DNA of 18,414 nucleotides from an uncultured Haemophilus sp. GTDB taxonomy: Bacteria; Pseudomonadota; Gammaproteobacteria; Enterobacterales; Pasteurellaceae. Position 1 is the first letter of the stretch, and every line of letters begins with the position of its first letter. Under the pieces are notes generated by a model. The model was not told where the DNA came from. It did no database searches and saw nothing but the letters and a program-made list of their open reading frames with translations. Positions 1 to 8,473 of the stretch are shown here, one piece after another. The stretch is taken from contig CAUGKJ010000003.1 in the NCBI GenBank assembly GCA_959600045.1, positions 1 to 18,414 of the forward strand, written 5' to 3'. Position numbers and translations under genes: made by a program.

Positions 1-1334
1 GACAAACGCATCGTATCTCTCATAAAACACTCGAGTTTGTATGTTTACTGATTGGTGCGACGTTTGTTGCCCTCTTTTCCTTTGGATTTGCCAAGCTAGC
101 CGATATCGGACTTGAATTTAATGCCTATTGGTCTGCTAAATACCCTCTCGCCGTTTGGATCGTTTTACCGCTTGGTCTTGCTTTCCTCACTTGGTTTACT
201 GCCAAATACACGCCTTATGTTGGCGGCAGCGGTATTCCACAAGTGATCGCCTCTATCAATATTCCTTATAATGGTTATAAAACAAAACTGGTTGAATTTC
301 GCCAAACTATTTGGAAAATTCCGCTTACTTTCTTTGCTATGGTTATCGGCGCGTCTGTTGGACGAGAAGGCCCTTCTGTTCAAGTCGGTGCTGCTGTTAT
401 GCTGAGTTGGGGAAATTTCTGTCGTAAATATAACTTTGCTTTCCGCGGATTAAGTACGAATGAACTCGTTGCAACGGGTGCAGCAGGTGGTCTTGCTGCC
501 GCATTTAATGCGCCTTTAGCTGGCGTAATTTTTGCCATTGAAGAATTGGGTCGAGGCGTGATGTTACGCTGGGAACGCCGAGTATTGCTTGGTGTATTAG
601 CAGCCGGTTTTATTTTAGTGGCGATTCAAGGCAATAGCCCTTACTTTCCTGCCTATAAAGGTGCAACAGCTATTCCCTATTTATATCTTTGGCTTGCTAT
701 TTGTGGCGTAGTTTGTGGCGTACTGGGCGGTATATTTGGGCGACTCCTTGCAAAAGGATTAGCGGGACTCTCTCCACTCAAATGGCGTGATTGGATCCGC
801 AAACACCCCATTTACATTGCCTTATTACTCGGTTTAGTACTTGCCGCGATGGGAACCTACAGCGAAGGGCAAACTTATGGAACGGGCTATAATGTGGTTG
901 CAAGGGCATTAGAAGGACAACTCGTTTCACCTGAAGTGGGAATACTAAAACTCTTCGCAACGGTTACGACTTATTGGAATGGCATCGCGGGCGGAATTTT
1001 TACGCCATCTCTCACTACTGGTGCGGGTATCGGCACTATGTTATGGGAAATCAGCAACGGCATGGTCGATCAACGTTTCTTGGTCATTTTATGTATGGCA
1101 GCCTTTTTAGCTGGAGGCACACAATCCCCTGTGACAGCCAGCGTAGTAGTAATGGAAATGACGGGGGCTCAACCCGTGCTGATTTGGCTCTTGATTTCCA
1201 GTATCATTGCCTCCATAATTTCGCGTCAATTTAGTCCGAAACCTTTTTACCACTTTGCGGCTGGACGTTTCCGTCAACGAATGCAGGAACAACAAGCAGA
1301 AGATCTTCGCCGTAACGAGATTCAAGAGAAATAA
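1..1334 (+). CDS. CLC-family chloride channel / H+-Cl- antiporter, 5' end missing
   Basis: Integral membrane anion transporter of the CLC family. The reading frame is open from the left edge (first full codon at base 3), so the gene starts outside the window; about 443 residues are present. The three anion-pathway motifs appear in order: GSGIP (bases about 223-237), GREGP (about 360-374), which carries the gating glutamate, and GGIFTP (about 990-1007). An IEE motif near base 540 supplies the glutamate that serves as the internal proton site in antiporters of this family, so exchange is more likely than channel activity (inference). Many hydrophobic helices fill the rest, and no CBS domains follow. 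The tail (ASIISRQF) resembles ClcB-type proteins. The segment EMTGAQPVLI lacks the tyrosine usually found just after EMTG/D (see findings). dusA begins 3 bases after the stop, so the two are probably co-transcribed. Confidence 0.93.
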   Translation, partial: QTHRISHKTLEFVCLLIGATFVALFSFGFAKLADIGLEFNAYWSAKYPLAVWIVLPLGLAFLTWFTAKYTPYVGGSGIPQVIASINIPYNGYKTKLVEFRQTIWKIPLTFFAMVIGASVGREGPSVQVGAAVMLSWGNFCRKYNFAFRGLSTNELVATGAAGGLAAAFNAPLAGVIFAIEELGRGVMLRWERRVLLGVLAAGFILVAIQGNSPYFPAYKGATAIPYLYLWLAICGVVCGVLGGIFGRLLAKGLAGLSPLKWRDWIRKHPIYIALLLGLVLAAMGTYSEGQTYGTGYNVVARALEGQLVSPEVGILKLFATVTTYWNGIAGGIFTPSLTTGAGIGTMLWEISNGMVDQRFLVILCMAAFLAGGTQSPVTASVVVMEMTGAQPVLIWLLISSIIASIISRQFSPKPFYHFAAGRFRQRMQEQQAEDLRRNEIQEK

Positions 1335-1337
1335 AAT

Positions 1338-2324
1338 ATGTCAGAAAACCAACCGCACTTTTACCGTGGCCGATTTTCCGTTGCGCCGATGTTAGATTGG
1401 ACGACACGCCATTGTCGCTATTTTCATCGCCAATTTAGTAAAAATGCGTTGCTTTATACCGAAATGGTCACAGCACCCGCCATTATTCATGCTAAATACG
1501 ATCATTTAGATTTTGATTTACAAGAAAACCCAGTTGCCCTACAGCTCGGGGGAAGCGATCCCGCACAGCTTAAACATTGTGCCAAATTAGCGGAAGAAAG
1601 AGGCTATCATGAAATTAATCTGAATGTGGGCTGCCCTTCTGATCGCGTGCAAAATGGTATGTTTGGTGCTTGTTTGATGGCAAAAGCGGATTTAGTCGCA
1701 GAATGTATTGCAGAAATGCAAAGTGTCGTGAATATTCCAGTCACCGTGAAAACGCGTATTGGCATTGATGATTTGGATAGCTATGAATTTCTCTGCGACT
1801 TTATCGAAAAAGTCCATCATGCAGGTTGCCAAGAATTTATTGTTCACGCACGAAAAGCCTGGCTTTCAGGATTAAGTCCAAAAGAGAATCGCGAGATTCC
1901 CCCTTTGGATTATGATCGTGTTTATCAATTGAAAAAAGACTTCCCGCAGTTGATCATTGCAATTAATGGTGGCATTAAAACCATCGAAGAAATGAAACAT
2001 CATTTGCAATTTGTTGATGGCGTGATGGTTGGGCGTGAGGCTTATCAAAATCCGTCGTTGTTGGGCTATGTTGATCAAATGCTTTTTGATGCCAATGCGG
2101 ATATCGTCACACCAAGACAAGCGGTGGAAGCCATGTTCCCTTATATTGAAAAACAACTGAGCCAAGGTGTTTATTTAAATCATATCGTTCGACATATGCT
2201 CGGTGCATTCCAAAACTGCAAAGGGGCAAGACAATGGCGACGCTATTTAAGTGAAAATGCCTTTAAGCAAGGCGCAGGAATCGAAGTGGTCGAAACGGCA
2301 TTAAGCTTTGTGGAAACCAATTAA
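1338..2324 (+). CDS. dusA: tRNA-dihydrouridine(20/20a) synthase DusA
   Basis: FMN- and NADPH-dependent cytosolic enzyme that reduces uridine 20/20a in the tRNA D-loop to dihydrouridine. The 328-residue product has the DusA start signature APMLDWT (residues 16-22), the catalytic-cysteine motif NVGCPS with C99, and the later barrel motifs [19 protein letters not shown] and INGGI that contact FMN and tRNA. The [11 protein letters not shown] stretch distinguishes DusA from DusB and DusC. It starts 3 bases after the CLC stop with only a weak AGAGAAA ribosome site inside the end of that gene, which suggests read-through translation from it. A USS lies within the first ten codons (1352-1360). The gene ends at a hairpin built from two inverted USSs. 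Length is normal for the family. Confidence 0.96.
   Translation: MSENQPHFYRGRFSVAPMLDWTTRHCRYFHRQFSKNALLYTEMVTAPAIIHAKYDHLDFDLQENPVALQLGGSDPAQLKHCAKLAEERGYHEINLNVGCPSDRVQNGMFGACLMAKADLVAECIAEMQSVVNIPVTVKTRIGIDDLDSYEFLCDFIEKVHHAGCQEFIVHARKAWLSGLSPKENREIPPLDYDRVYQLKKDFPQLIIAINGGIKTIEEMKHHLQFVDGVMVGREAYQNPSLLGYVDQMLFDANADIVTPRQAVEAMFPYIEKQLSQGVYLNHIVRHMLGAFQNCKGARQWRRYLSENAFKQGAGIEVVETALSFVETN
1352..1360 (-). repeat. DNA uptake signal sequence (USS)
   Basis: Perfect 9-base USS core, read on the minus strand, inside codons 5-8 of dusA where it encodes part of Gln-Pro-His-Phe. Its position so close to a start codon is uncommon within this window. Confidence 0.95.
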
Positions 2325-2335
2325 GCCTAAAATGC

Positions 2336-2376
2336 AAAGTGCGGTCAGAATTTAATAGATTTTCTGACCGCACTTT
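2336..2376. terminator. Bidirectional terminator made of an inverted USS pair, dusA/ribB
   Basis: A 15-base perfect inverted repeat (2336-2350 with 2362-2376) with an 11-base loop, each arm containing one USS core (2337-2345 and 2367-2375). A T-rich run follows on the plus strand, and an A/T-rich flank on the other side can serve the minus strand. It sits between the convergent genes dusA and ribB and probably ends both transcripts. Confidence 0.88.
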
Positions 2377-2394
2377 TGTTTTCTGAGAATTTAA

Positions 2395-3042
2395 TTAGCA
2401 CTGATGTTTTTGACGATATGCCACTAAATCTTCAATTGTTAACACCGAATAACCAAATTTTTTCGCTAATTCGATAATTTCTGCAGCGCGAGCCATGGTG
2501 CCATCATCATTCGTGATTTCACAAATGACACCTGCCGGTTTAAAACCACTTAAACGTGCTAAATCAACTGAGGCTTCAGTATGACCACGACGTGCCAAAA
2601 CACCGCCTTCTGCGGCACGTAATGGGAAAACATGTCCTGGACGGTGAAGATCTGTCGGTTTTGCATGATCTGCAATTGCCGCTTTGATTGTGGTAACACG
2701 ATCTTGTGCAGATACACCGGTTGACACACCTTCTGCCGCTTCAATCGTCACGGTAAACGCGGTTTTATTCACGCTATTGTTATGCTCAACCATCGGTGGC
2801 AAATCAAGCTGTTTGCATTGTTCATCGGTGATACATAAACACACGATACCACTGCCATAACGAATAAGTTTTGCCATTTGTTCTGGCGTAATGGTTTCTG
2901 CTGGGAAGATTAAATCGCCTTCATTTTCGCGATCTTCATCATCCAATACTAATACGCCATTACCTTGTTTGAATGCATTCAATGCGTTAATTACCCGTTC
3001 TTCGCCGGTCGCACCAAATGCAGATAAAATTGACTGACTCAT
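2395..3042 (-). CDS. ribB: 3,4-dihydroxy-2-butanone-4-phosphate synthase RibB
   Basis: Converts ribulose 5-phosphate to 3,4-dihydroxy-2-butanone 4-phosphate and formate, the source of the four-carbon unit of riboflavin. The 215-residue product is single-domain, without a fused GTP cyclohydrolase II. It shows the acidic metal and substrate loop [10 protein letters not shown] (residues 34-43), [11 protein letters not shown], and [11 protein letters not shown], whose histidine is a metal ligand. The start at 3042 (MSQS) is chosen because AAAGGAAA lies just upstream and the family begins there. The frame stays open back to a TTG at 3126, but that extension lies in the riboswitch leader and has no ribosome site. 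The gene stands alone, controlled by the FMN riboswitch upstream, and ends at the shared USS terminator. Confidence 0.97.
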   Translation of the reverse strand: MSQSILSAFGATGEERVINALNAFKQGNGVLVLDDEDRENEGDLIFPAETITPEQMAKLIRYGSGIVCLCITDEQCKQLDLPPMVEHNNSVNKTAFTVTIEAAEGVSTGVSAQDRVTTIKAAIADHAKPTDLHRPGHVFPLRAAEGGVLARRGHTEASVDLARLSGFKPAGVICEITNDDGTMARAAEIIELAKKFGYSVLTIEDLVAYRQKHQC

Positions 3043-3134
3043 CGTAATTTCCTTTGTTGTTACGTTAAAATTAACCAGAATCAGGGCTGAGAAATGCAAA
3101 TAAATAGAACGGAAGTGGGAACCCAATCCGTTTT

Positions 3135-3301
3135 ATTCTCTTTCATCCAGACTATACTGTCGGCTTTGGAATCTCACCAAATCTGCTAACCTTAAAAGTA
3201 CAAAGCGAAACAATTTTGTAAAACGCAATCAAAATTGACCGCACTTTTAAGTGCTCGTGGGCTGTCACCACCGGTAGGGAATTTCACCCTGCCCTGAGAA
3301 T
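3135..3301 (-). promoter_or_regulatory. FMN riboswitch (RFN element) of ribB
   Basis: Read on the minus strand, the conserved RFN blocks appear in order: CTCAGGGCAGGGTGAAATTC, CCTACCGGTGGTGA, CAGCCCACGAGC, then a variable arm, GATTTGGTGAGATTCC, AAGCCGACAGTATAGTC and TGGATGAAAGAGA. The closing helix P1 is ATTCTC (3301-3296) with GAGAAT (3140-3135). The variable arm is a long hairpin (about 3189-3252) that contains a USS. FMN binding should lower ribB expression. No U-tract terminator is seen between the element and the start codon, so control of translation initiation is the likelier mode (inference). Confidence 0.96.
3238..3246 (-). repeat. USS inside the riboswitch variable arm
   Basis: Perfect USS core on the minus strand. 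Its AT-rich flank CAATTTTG (minus strand, 3237-3230) pairs with CAAAATTG (3218-3211), and the core's A-run pairs in the outer stem with 3191-3201. Confidence 0.93.
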
Positions 3302-3310
3302 GCAGATCGT

Positions 3311-3339
3311 AGTATAACGTAAAATGTCACTGTAAAAAA
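3311..3339 (-). promoter_or_regulatory. Likely ribB promoter
   Basis: On the minus strand a good -10 box TATACT (3316-3311) lies about 10 bases before the riboswitch, so transcription would start almost at its first base. The -35 region is a poor T-rich stretch (TTTTTT with 17-base spacing, or TTTACA with 14). Confidence 0.45.
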
Positions 3340-3387
3340 TCATTCAATGAAAAATGTTTTTATTTGCACAAAGATTGCATAAAATAG

Positions 3388-4542
<1,155 letters not shown>

Positions 4543-4543
4543 G

Positions 4544-5224
4544 ATGATTTTATTCGCAGGCGATCCGCACGGAAGTTACGAACATCTTTATCCTTTCGTA
4601 CAAGAAGATGACAACGTTGCCCTGATTATTTTGGGTGACTTGCAACTTTCTTCGCCTGATGAATTAGATAAACTCGCAAAATATTGTGATATTTGGTTTA
4701 TTCACGGCAACCATGATAGCAAAACCGTCGCCGCATTTGAGGCGATTTGGGGTACACATTGGAAATCACGTAATTTACATAATCGTGTTGTTGAAATCCA
4801 AGGTCAACGTATTGCTGGCTTAGGTGGCGTATTCCGAGGACAAATCTGGATGCCCCCCAATAAACCAATGTATTTTGACCCTATTCATTATTGCCAATAT
4901 AGCCCTCAAGAAAAAATTTGGCGTGGCGGTGTACCATTACGTCATCGTACGTCTATTTTCCCTTCTGATATCGAAGCCATTGAAAATGAGCAAGCCGATA
5001 TTCTGATTTGCCATGAAGCGCCGAAACCCCATCCAATGGGATTTCGTGTGATTAATCAACTCGCAGAAAAATTAGGGGTAAGGCACGTTTTCCACGGTCA
5101 TCACCACGATAACGTCGAGTACAAGACAAATTTTCCTTATAAAATCACGAATGTCGGTTTTAGAAGTGTCACAGACATACACGGAAATTATTTATTAAAA
5201 ACTATTGATGATCGAGAAAAATAA
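4544..5224 (+). CDS. Metallophosphoesterase coupled to nadR
   Basis: Calcineurin-like metallophosphoesterase of 226 residues, likely cytosolic since no signal peptide is visible. The metal-site motifs are complete: GDPHG (residues 6-10), GD in ILGDLQ (about 29-34), GNHD (about 55-58), a conserved histidine in CHEAP (about 157-161) and GHHHD near the end (about 180-184). It should therefore be an active two-metal phosphatase or phosphodiesterase; the substrate cannot be read from the sequence. The ATG lies one base after the nadR stop with no strong ribosome site of its own, suggesting translational coupling and a possible link to nucleotide or NAD metabolism (inference). No clear terminator follows before the opposing tRNA genes. 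Confidence 0.88.
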   Translation: MILFAGDPHGSYEHLYPFVQEDDNVALIILGDLQLSSPDELDKLAKYCDIWFIHGNHDSKTVAAFEAIWGTHWKSRNLHNRVVEIQGQRIAGLGGVFRGQIWMPPNKPMYFDPIHYCQYSPQEKIWRGGVPLRHRTSIFPSDIEAIENEQADILICHEAPKPHPMGFRVINQLAEKLGVRHVFHGHHHDNVEYKTNFPYKITNVGFRSVTDIHGNYLLKTIDDREK

Positions 5225-5277
5225 TCAAATAAAGAACCAATTGTTTTTAATAAAAAGGAAAATTTGAAGAGAGAAGA

Positions 5278-5354
5278 TGGCGCACCCGAAAGGATTCGAA
5301 CCTTTGACCGCTCGGTTCGTAGCCGAGTACTCTATCCAGCTGAGCTACGGGTGC
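5278..5354 (-). tRNA. tRNA-Arg(ACG), copy with C32
   Basis: 77 bases including encoded CCA. On the minus strand the acceptor arms GCACCCG / CGGGTGC pair fully, the T-loop is TTCGAAT, and the anticodon loop is CTACGAA with anticodon ACG (5320-5318), to be edited to ICG by TadA for reading CGU/CGC/CGA. Position 32 is C (base 5322), as in the E. coli homologue. Last gene of a three-tRNA group. Confidence 0.97.
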
Positions 5355-5407
5355 GTAGTGATGTTTTATTCTTCGTAACCATTTTAACTGATAGAGTCGA
5401 TTTAAAA

Positions 5408-5484
5408 TGGCGCACCCGAGAGGATTCGAACCTCTGACCGCTCGGTTCGTATCCGAGTACTCTATCCAGCTGAGCTACGGGTGC
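5408..5484 (-). tRNA. tRNA-Arg(ACG), copy with A32
   Basis: 77 bases with encoded CCA, a near-copy of the neighbouring tRNA-Arg. Three bases differ: position 32 in the anticodon loop is A instead of C (base 5452), and one T-stem pair is G-C instead of A-U (bases 5434 and 5420), a compensatory change. The anticodon loop reads ATACGAA. The spacer to the next gene is 53 bases without obvious structure. Confidence 0.97.
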
Positions 5485-5507
5485 AGAATAATAAAACTAA
5501 AAACAAA

Positions 5508-5601
5508 TGGCGGTGAGAGAGGGATTCGAACCCTCGATGGAGTTTTTGACCCCATACTCCCTTAGCAGGGGAGCGCCTTCAGCCTACTCGGCCATCTCAC
5601 C
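5508..5601 (-). tRNA. tRNA-Ser(GCT)
   Basis: 94 bases with encoded CCA and the long variable arm typical of serine tRNAs. The acceptor stem is GGTGAGA paired with TCTCACC, and the anticodon loop CTGCTAA gives anticodon GCT, reading AGU/AGC. It is the first gene of the group, just behind the promoter. Confidence 0.97.
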
Positions 5602-5621
5602 ACAATCAGTTTGTGGGCGGT

Positions 5622-5649
5622 ATAATACGTTTTTTTGAAAATATGTCAA
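5622..5649 (-). promoter_or_regulatory. Promoter of the tRNA-Ser/Arg/Arg operon
   Basis: On the minus strand, a perfect -35 TTGACA (5649-5644), a 16-base A/T-rich spacer and -10 TATTAT (5627-5622). It is followed by the GC-rich discriminator ACCGCCC, the arrangement typical of stable-RNA promoters under stringent control. The start site would fall some 10-15 bases before tRNA-Ser. Confidence 0.75.
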
Positions 5650-5705
5650 ATCATTTTTTGAAAAAGCGATGTTGGTTGCTTGATTTATCTACATTTTGCA
5701 TAAAT

Positions 5706-5747
5706 AAAGTGCGGTTGAAAAAACAAATATATTTCTCACCGCACTTT
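5706..5747. terminator. USS-pair terminator downstream of rep
   Basis: Inverted repeat AAAGTGCGGT (5706-5715) with ACCGCACTTT (5738-5747), arms formed by two USS cores, 22-base loop. It follows the rep stop by 14 bases on the minus strand. A T-rich run lies on the plus side and a short one on the minus side. It separates the rep operon from the tRNA promoter. Confidence 0.75.
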
Positions 5748-5761
5748 AATTTTTATCATCT

Positions 5762-7774
5762 CTAGCCTTTTAAAATTGCCCGAAGACGATCAAGCTGACT
5801 AGACGTTTGTTGTTGCTTCTGCTCTGCCGTTAATTTTGGCTTATCTTTTTCCCATTGCACATCATCTTGTGGCAACTCAGCCAAGAAACGACTCGGTTCA
5901 GGGCGAATTAACTCACCAAACTGACGCCGTTCACGACAAAGAGAAAAAGTCAGTGTTTGTTGTGCTCGCGTAATGCCAACATAGGCTAGACGGCGTTCTT
6001 CTTCCACGTTATCTTCATCAATACTGGTTTGATGCGGCAAAATCCCCTCTTCCATACCGATTAAATACACATGAGGAAACTCTAAACCTTTAGAGGCATG
6101 CAATGTCATTAATTGCACTTGATCGCTCTCGTCATCGTCTTCACCGCGTTCCATCATATCGCGCAAGGTTAAACGAGTAACCACTTGATTTAAAGTCATC
6201 GGCTCATTCACCTCATCGCCTTTGAGCATATCCTCTACCCAGCTAAATAAGGTTGCCACGTTTTTACTTTGCATTTCGGCAGCTTTCGGGCTGGTGGCAT
6301 ACTCATACAAATATTCTTCGTAATGCAATGAAGAAAGTAAAGCACGCACAGCCGTTTCAGGATCGGAACGTAAACTTTGATCGTTTAACTCCACAACCCA
6401 ACGACCAAATTTTTGTAAGGCATCATAGGCTTTTGGCGTGACTCGTTGCATCAGTTCAAACTCAAAAATCGCCTCAAATAAGCTGATATGTTTTTCCTGT
6501 GCCAACTCACCTAATTTTTGTAGAGTTGCTGTACCAATTTCCCGTTTCGGTGTATTCACAATTCGCAAAAAGGCCGCATCATCATCTTGATTCACCAACA
6601 AACGCAAGTAGGCCATCATGTCCTTAATTTCAGCTCGAGAGAAAAAAGACGTTCCACCAGAAATTTTGTATGGAATACGGTTTTGCATCAGCACTTTTTC
6701 CAATAGACGGGATTGATGGTTACCGCGATATAAAATCGCATAATCCTTAAATTTGGTTTTACGGCTAAAACGATGAGCAATCAATTCCGCCACAATCCGT
6801 TCGGCTTCATGCTCTTCATTTTTCGCCTCAATCACTTGCAGTTTTTCACCTTCGCCCAAGTTGGAAAACAGTTTTTTATCGAACACGTGCTCGTTGTTAT
6901 CAATCAAAATGTTAGCACAATGCAAAATACGATGAGTGGAACGGTAATTTTGTTCTAATTTAATGACTTGCAAACGCGGAAAATCATCACGCAAGCGCAC
7001 CATATTTTGCGGTCGAGCACCTCGCCAAGAATAAATGGATTGGTCGTCATCTCCTACCACCGTAAAGCAAGCTCTCTCGCCTACTAGCAATTTGATGAGT
7101 TCATATTGGCTGGTATTAGTATCTTGATATTCATCCACCAATAGATAGCGAATTTTCTCCTGCCATTTTGACCGCACTTCTTCGTTCTGTTTGAAGAGCA
7201 AGGTCGGCAACATAATCAAATCATCAAAATCCAACGCATTGTAAGCACGAATTTGCGCCGCATAACGCTCATAACATTTTGCAAAGGTTTGATATTTGGC
7301 ATCTTTCGCTAAGGCATAAGCCTGTTTTGGCGAAACCAAATCATTCTTCCAATTGGAAATAACGGAAATTAATTCACGCAGTAAGTCTTTATCTTCCTGC
7401 AGCACATCTGCCGTCAGTTCTTTTAGTAAGGCAAGTTGATCGTGCTCATCAAACAAGGTCATATTCGATTTAAAGCCTAAAGCTTTATATTCCCGTTTGA
7501 TAATGTCGAAACCTAAGGTATGGAAAGTGGAAACAATCAATCCTTTGGATTTTTCTTTACCAATGGAATGGGCTACACGCTCTTTCATTTCACGAGCGGC
7601 TTTGTTGGTAAAGGTCACGGCGGCAATCTGTTTAGGTAAATAACCACAATGTTCAATCAAATGAGCAATCTTATTGATGATCACGCGAGTCTTGCCCGAG
7701 CCTGCGCCTGCTAGTACCAAGCAAGGCCCGCTGACATATTCGACAGCCTGTTGTTGTTGAGGATTAAGTTTCAT
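5762..7774 (-). CDS. rep: ATP-dependent DNA helicase Rep
   Basis: Superfamily 1A 3'-to-5' DNA helicase that works with the replisome to clear protein roadblocks and helps restart stalled forks. The 670-residue length matches Rep rather than the longer UvrD. Motifs in order: Q-motif region NPQQQQAV (4-11), Walker A GAGSGKT (23-29), motif Ia [13 protein letters not shown], Walker B VDEYQDTN, motif [16 protein letters not shown], motif IV QNYRST, motif [14 protein letters not shown] and motif [10 protein letters not shown]. It is the last gene of the waaA-coaD-lipoprotein-rep run and starts 13 bases after the lipoprotein stop, with a weak ribosome site. One USS lies inside (7171-7179). Confidence 0.97.
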   Translation of the reverse strand: MKLNPQQQQAVEYVSGPCLVLAGAGSGKTRVIINKIAHLIEHCGYLPKQIAAVTFTNKAAREMKERVAHSIGKEKSKGLIVSTFHTLGFDIIKREYKALGFKSNMTLFDEHDQLALLKELTADVLQEDKDLLRELISVISNWKNDLVSPKQAYALAKDAKYQTFAKCYERYAAQIRAYNALDFDDLIMLPTLLFKQNEEVRSKWQEKIRYLLVDEYQDTNTSQYELIKLLVGERACFTVVGDDDQSIYSWRGARPQNMVRLRDDFPRLQVIKLEQNYRSTHRILHCANILIDNNEHVFDKKLFSNLGEGEKLQVIEAKNEEHEAERIVAELIAHRFSRKTKFKDYAILYRGNHQSRLLEKVLMQNRIPYKISGGTSFFSRAEIKDMMAYLRLLVNQDDDAAFLRIVNTPKREIGTATLQKLGELAQEKHISLFEAIFEFELMQRVTPKAYDALQKFGRWVVELNDQSLRSDPETAVRALLSSLHYEEYLYEYATSPKAAEMQSKNVATLFSWVEDMLKGDEVNEPMTLNQVVTRLTLRDMMERGEDDDESDQVQLMTLHASKGLEFPHVYLIGMEEGILPHQTSIDEDNVEEERRLAYVGITRAQQTLTFSLCRERRQFGELIRPEPSRFLAELPQDDVQWEKDKPKLTAEQKQQQTSSQLDRLRAILKG
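7171..7179 (-). repeat. USS within rep
   Basis: Perfect USS core on the minus strand, in frame with rep so that it encodes Glu-Val-Arg-Ser. Confidence 0.95.
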
Positions 7775-7787
7775 ATCTTAATGCAAA

Positions 7788-8000
7788 TTAATTTGACCAC
7801 GCATAAGGCAACAATGCGGTATCTAATAAAAATGACAGTGGCAAATCTAAAATAGGTAAGCCCCATTTTTGTGCCATCTCTAAATCATAAGCCGCACCCG
7901 CGTAAGGTGTGTATTTCTCCGATGGGTCAATTAATTTCACCACCGTACCACAACCGGTTAACGCTAAAAGTGCGGTTAAAATTAGAAGTGTTTTTTTCAT
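7788..8000 (-). CDS. Small lipoprotein, YceK/YidQ-like (DUF1375)
   Basis: A 70-residue predicted lipoprotein. A lysine-led hydrophobic signal peptide ([13 protein letters not shown]) ends in the lipobox LTGC, with lipidated C17. The mature part contains [15 protein letters not shown], which resembles the conserved core of the YceK/YidQ family; no function is established for that family that I know of. The residue after the cysteine is glycine, not aspartate, so outer-membrane sorting is expected. Its ATG overlaps the coaD stop (ATGA, 8000-7997), so it is translated from the waaA-coaD transcript. A USS forms part of the signal-peptide codons (7968-7976). Confidence 0.85.
   Translation of the reverse strand: MKKTLLILTALLALTGCGTVVKLIDPSEKYTPYAGAAYDLEMAQKWGLPILDLPLSFLLDTALLPYAWSN
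7968..7976 (+). repeat. USS within the lipoprotein signal peptide
   Basis: Perfect USS core. On the coding strand it is ACC GCA CTT, encoding Thr9-Ala10-Leu11 of the signal peptide. Confidence 0.95.
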
Positions 8001-8473
8001 TCACGACGAGCTTTTAAGGCTAAATAGACGGCTTCCGGCACCAGTTCTTTCACATCGCCATGATGCAAATAAATTTCTCGTACAATCGTGGAAGACACAA
8101 ACGCCCATTTTTCTGTTGGTGGGAAAAACAAACTATCCACACCATCGGTTAATAAACGGTTTAATGCAGCCAGCTGTAATTCATATTCGAAATCCGTCGT
8201 TGTGCGCACGCCACGAATAATGGCAGTGATTTTTTTGGCTTTAATTTCATTTGCCAATAAATCAGAGAATCCAAATACTTCCACATTGGGTAAATGAGCA
8301 ACTGATTGACGCACGAGCTCAACGCGTTCTTCTAATGAGAACAATGGCTTTTTGCTCGGACTATTCGCCACCGCAACAAAAACTTTCGGGAAAATGACCG
8401 CACTTCGCGCAATGATATCTAAATGCCCGTTGGTAATCGGGTCAAACGTGCCTGGGTAAATTACGCTTGTCAT
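7997..8473 (-). CDS. coaD: Phosphopantetheine adenylyltransferase CoaD
   Basis: Catalyses the penultimate step of coenzyme A synthesis, 4'-phosphopantetheine plus ATP to dephospho-CoA. The 158-residue protein has the nucleotidyltransferase motif TFDPITNGH (residues 9-17, catalytic H17), [12 protein letters not shown] (86-97) for substrate binding, and the ATP motif SSTIVR (126-131). Length is standard. Its ATG overlaps the waaA stop (ATGA, 8473-8470) and its stop overlaps the lipoprotein ATG, so translation is chained through the three genes. waaA-coaD adjacency is widespread in Gammaproteobacteria. A USS lies in the early codons (8397-8405). Confidence 0.97.
   Translation of the reverse strand: MTSVIYPGTFDPITNGHLDIIARSAVIFPKVFVAVANSPSKKPLFSLEERVELVRQSVAHLPNVEVFGFSDLLANEIKAKKITAIIRGVRTTTDFEYELQLAALNRLLTDGVDSLFFPPTEKWAFVSSTIVREIYLHHGDVKELVPEAVYLALKARRE
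8397..8405 (-). repeat. USS within coaD
   Basis: Perfect USS core on the minus strand, encoding Arg-Ser-Ala-Val of CoaD (about residues 22-25). Confidence 0.95.

Noticed and set aside
3043..3126. 28-codon N-terminal extension of RibB from a TTG codon
   Set aside because: The extension has no ribosome site, lies in the riboswitch leader hairpin region, and the family begins at MSQS behind a good AAAGGAAA.
5225..5277. Terminator for the metallophosphoesterase or the tRNA operon
   Set aside because: The 53 bases are A/T-rich with a short AACCAATTGTT palindrome but no stem of useful length followed by a T-run on either strand.
5278..5484. The two tRNA-Arg genes as a mobile-element attachment site or recent duplication with integration
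   Set aside because: No integrase, no partial tRNA 3' copy and no foreign genes lie nearby; a simple tandem tRNA duplication in a normal operon explains it.
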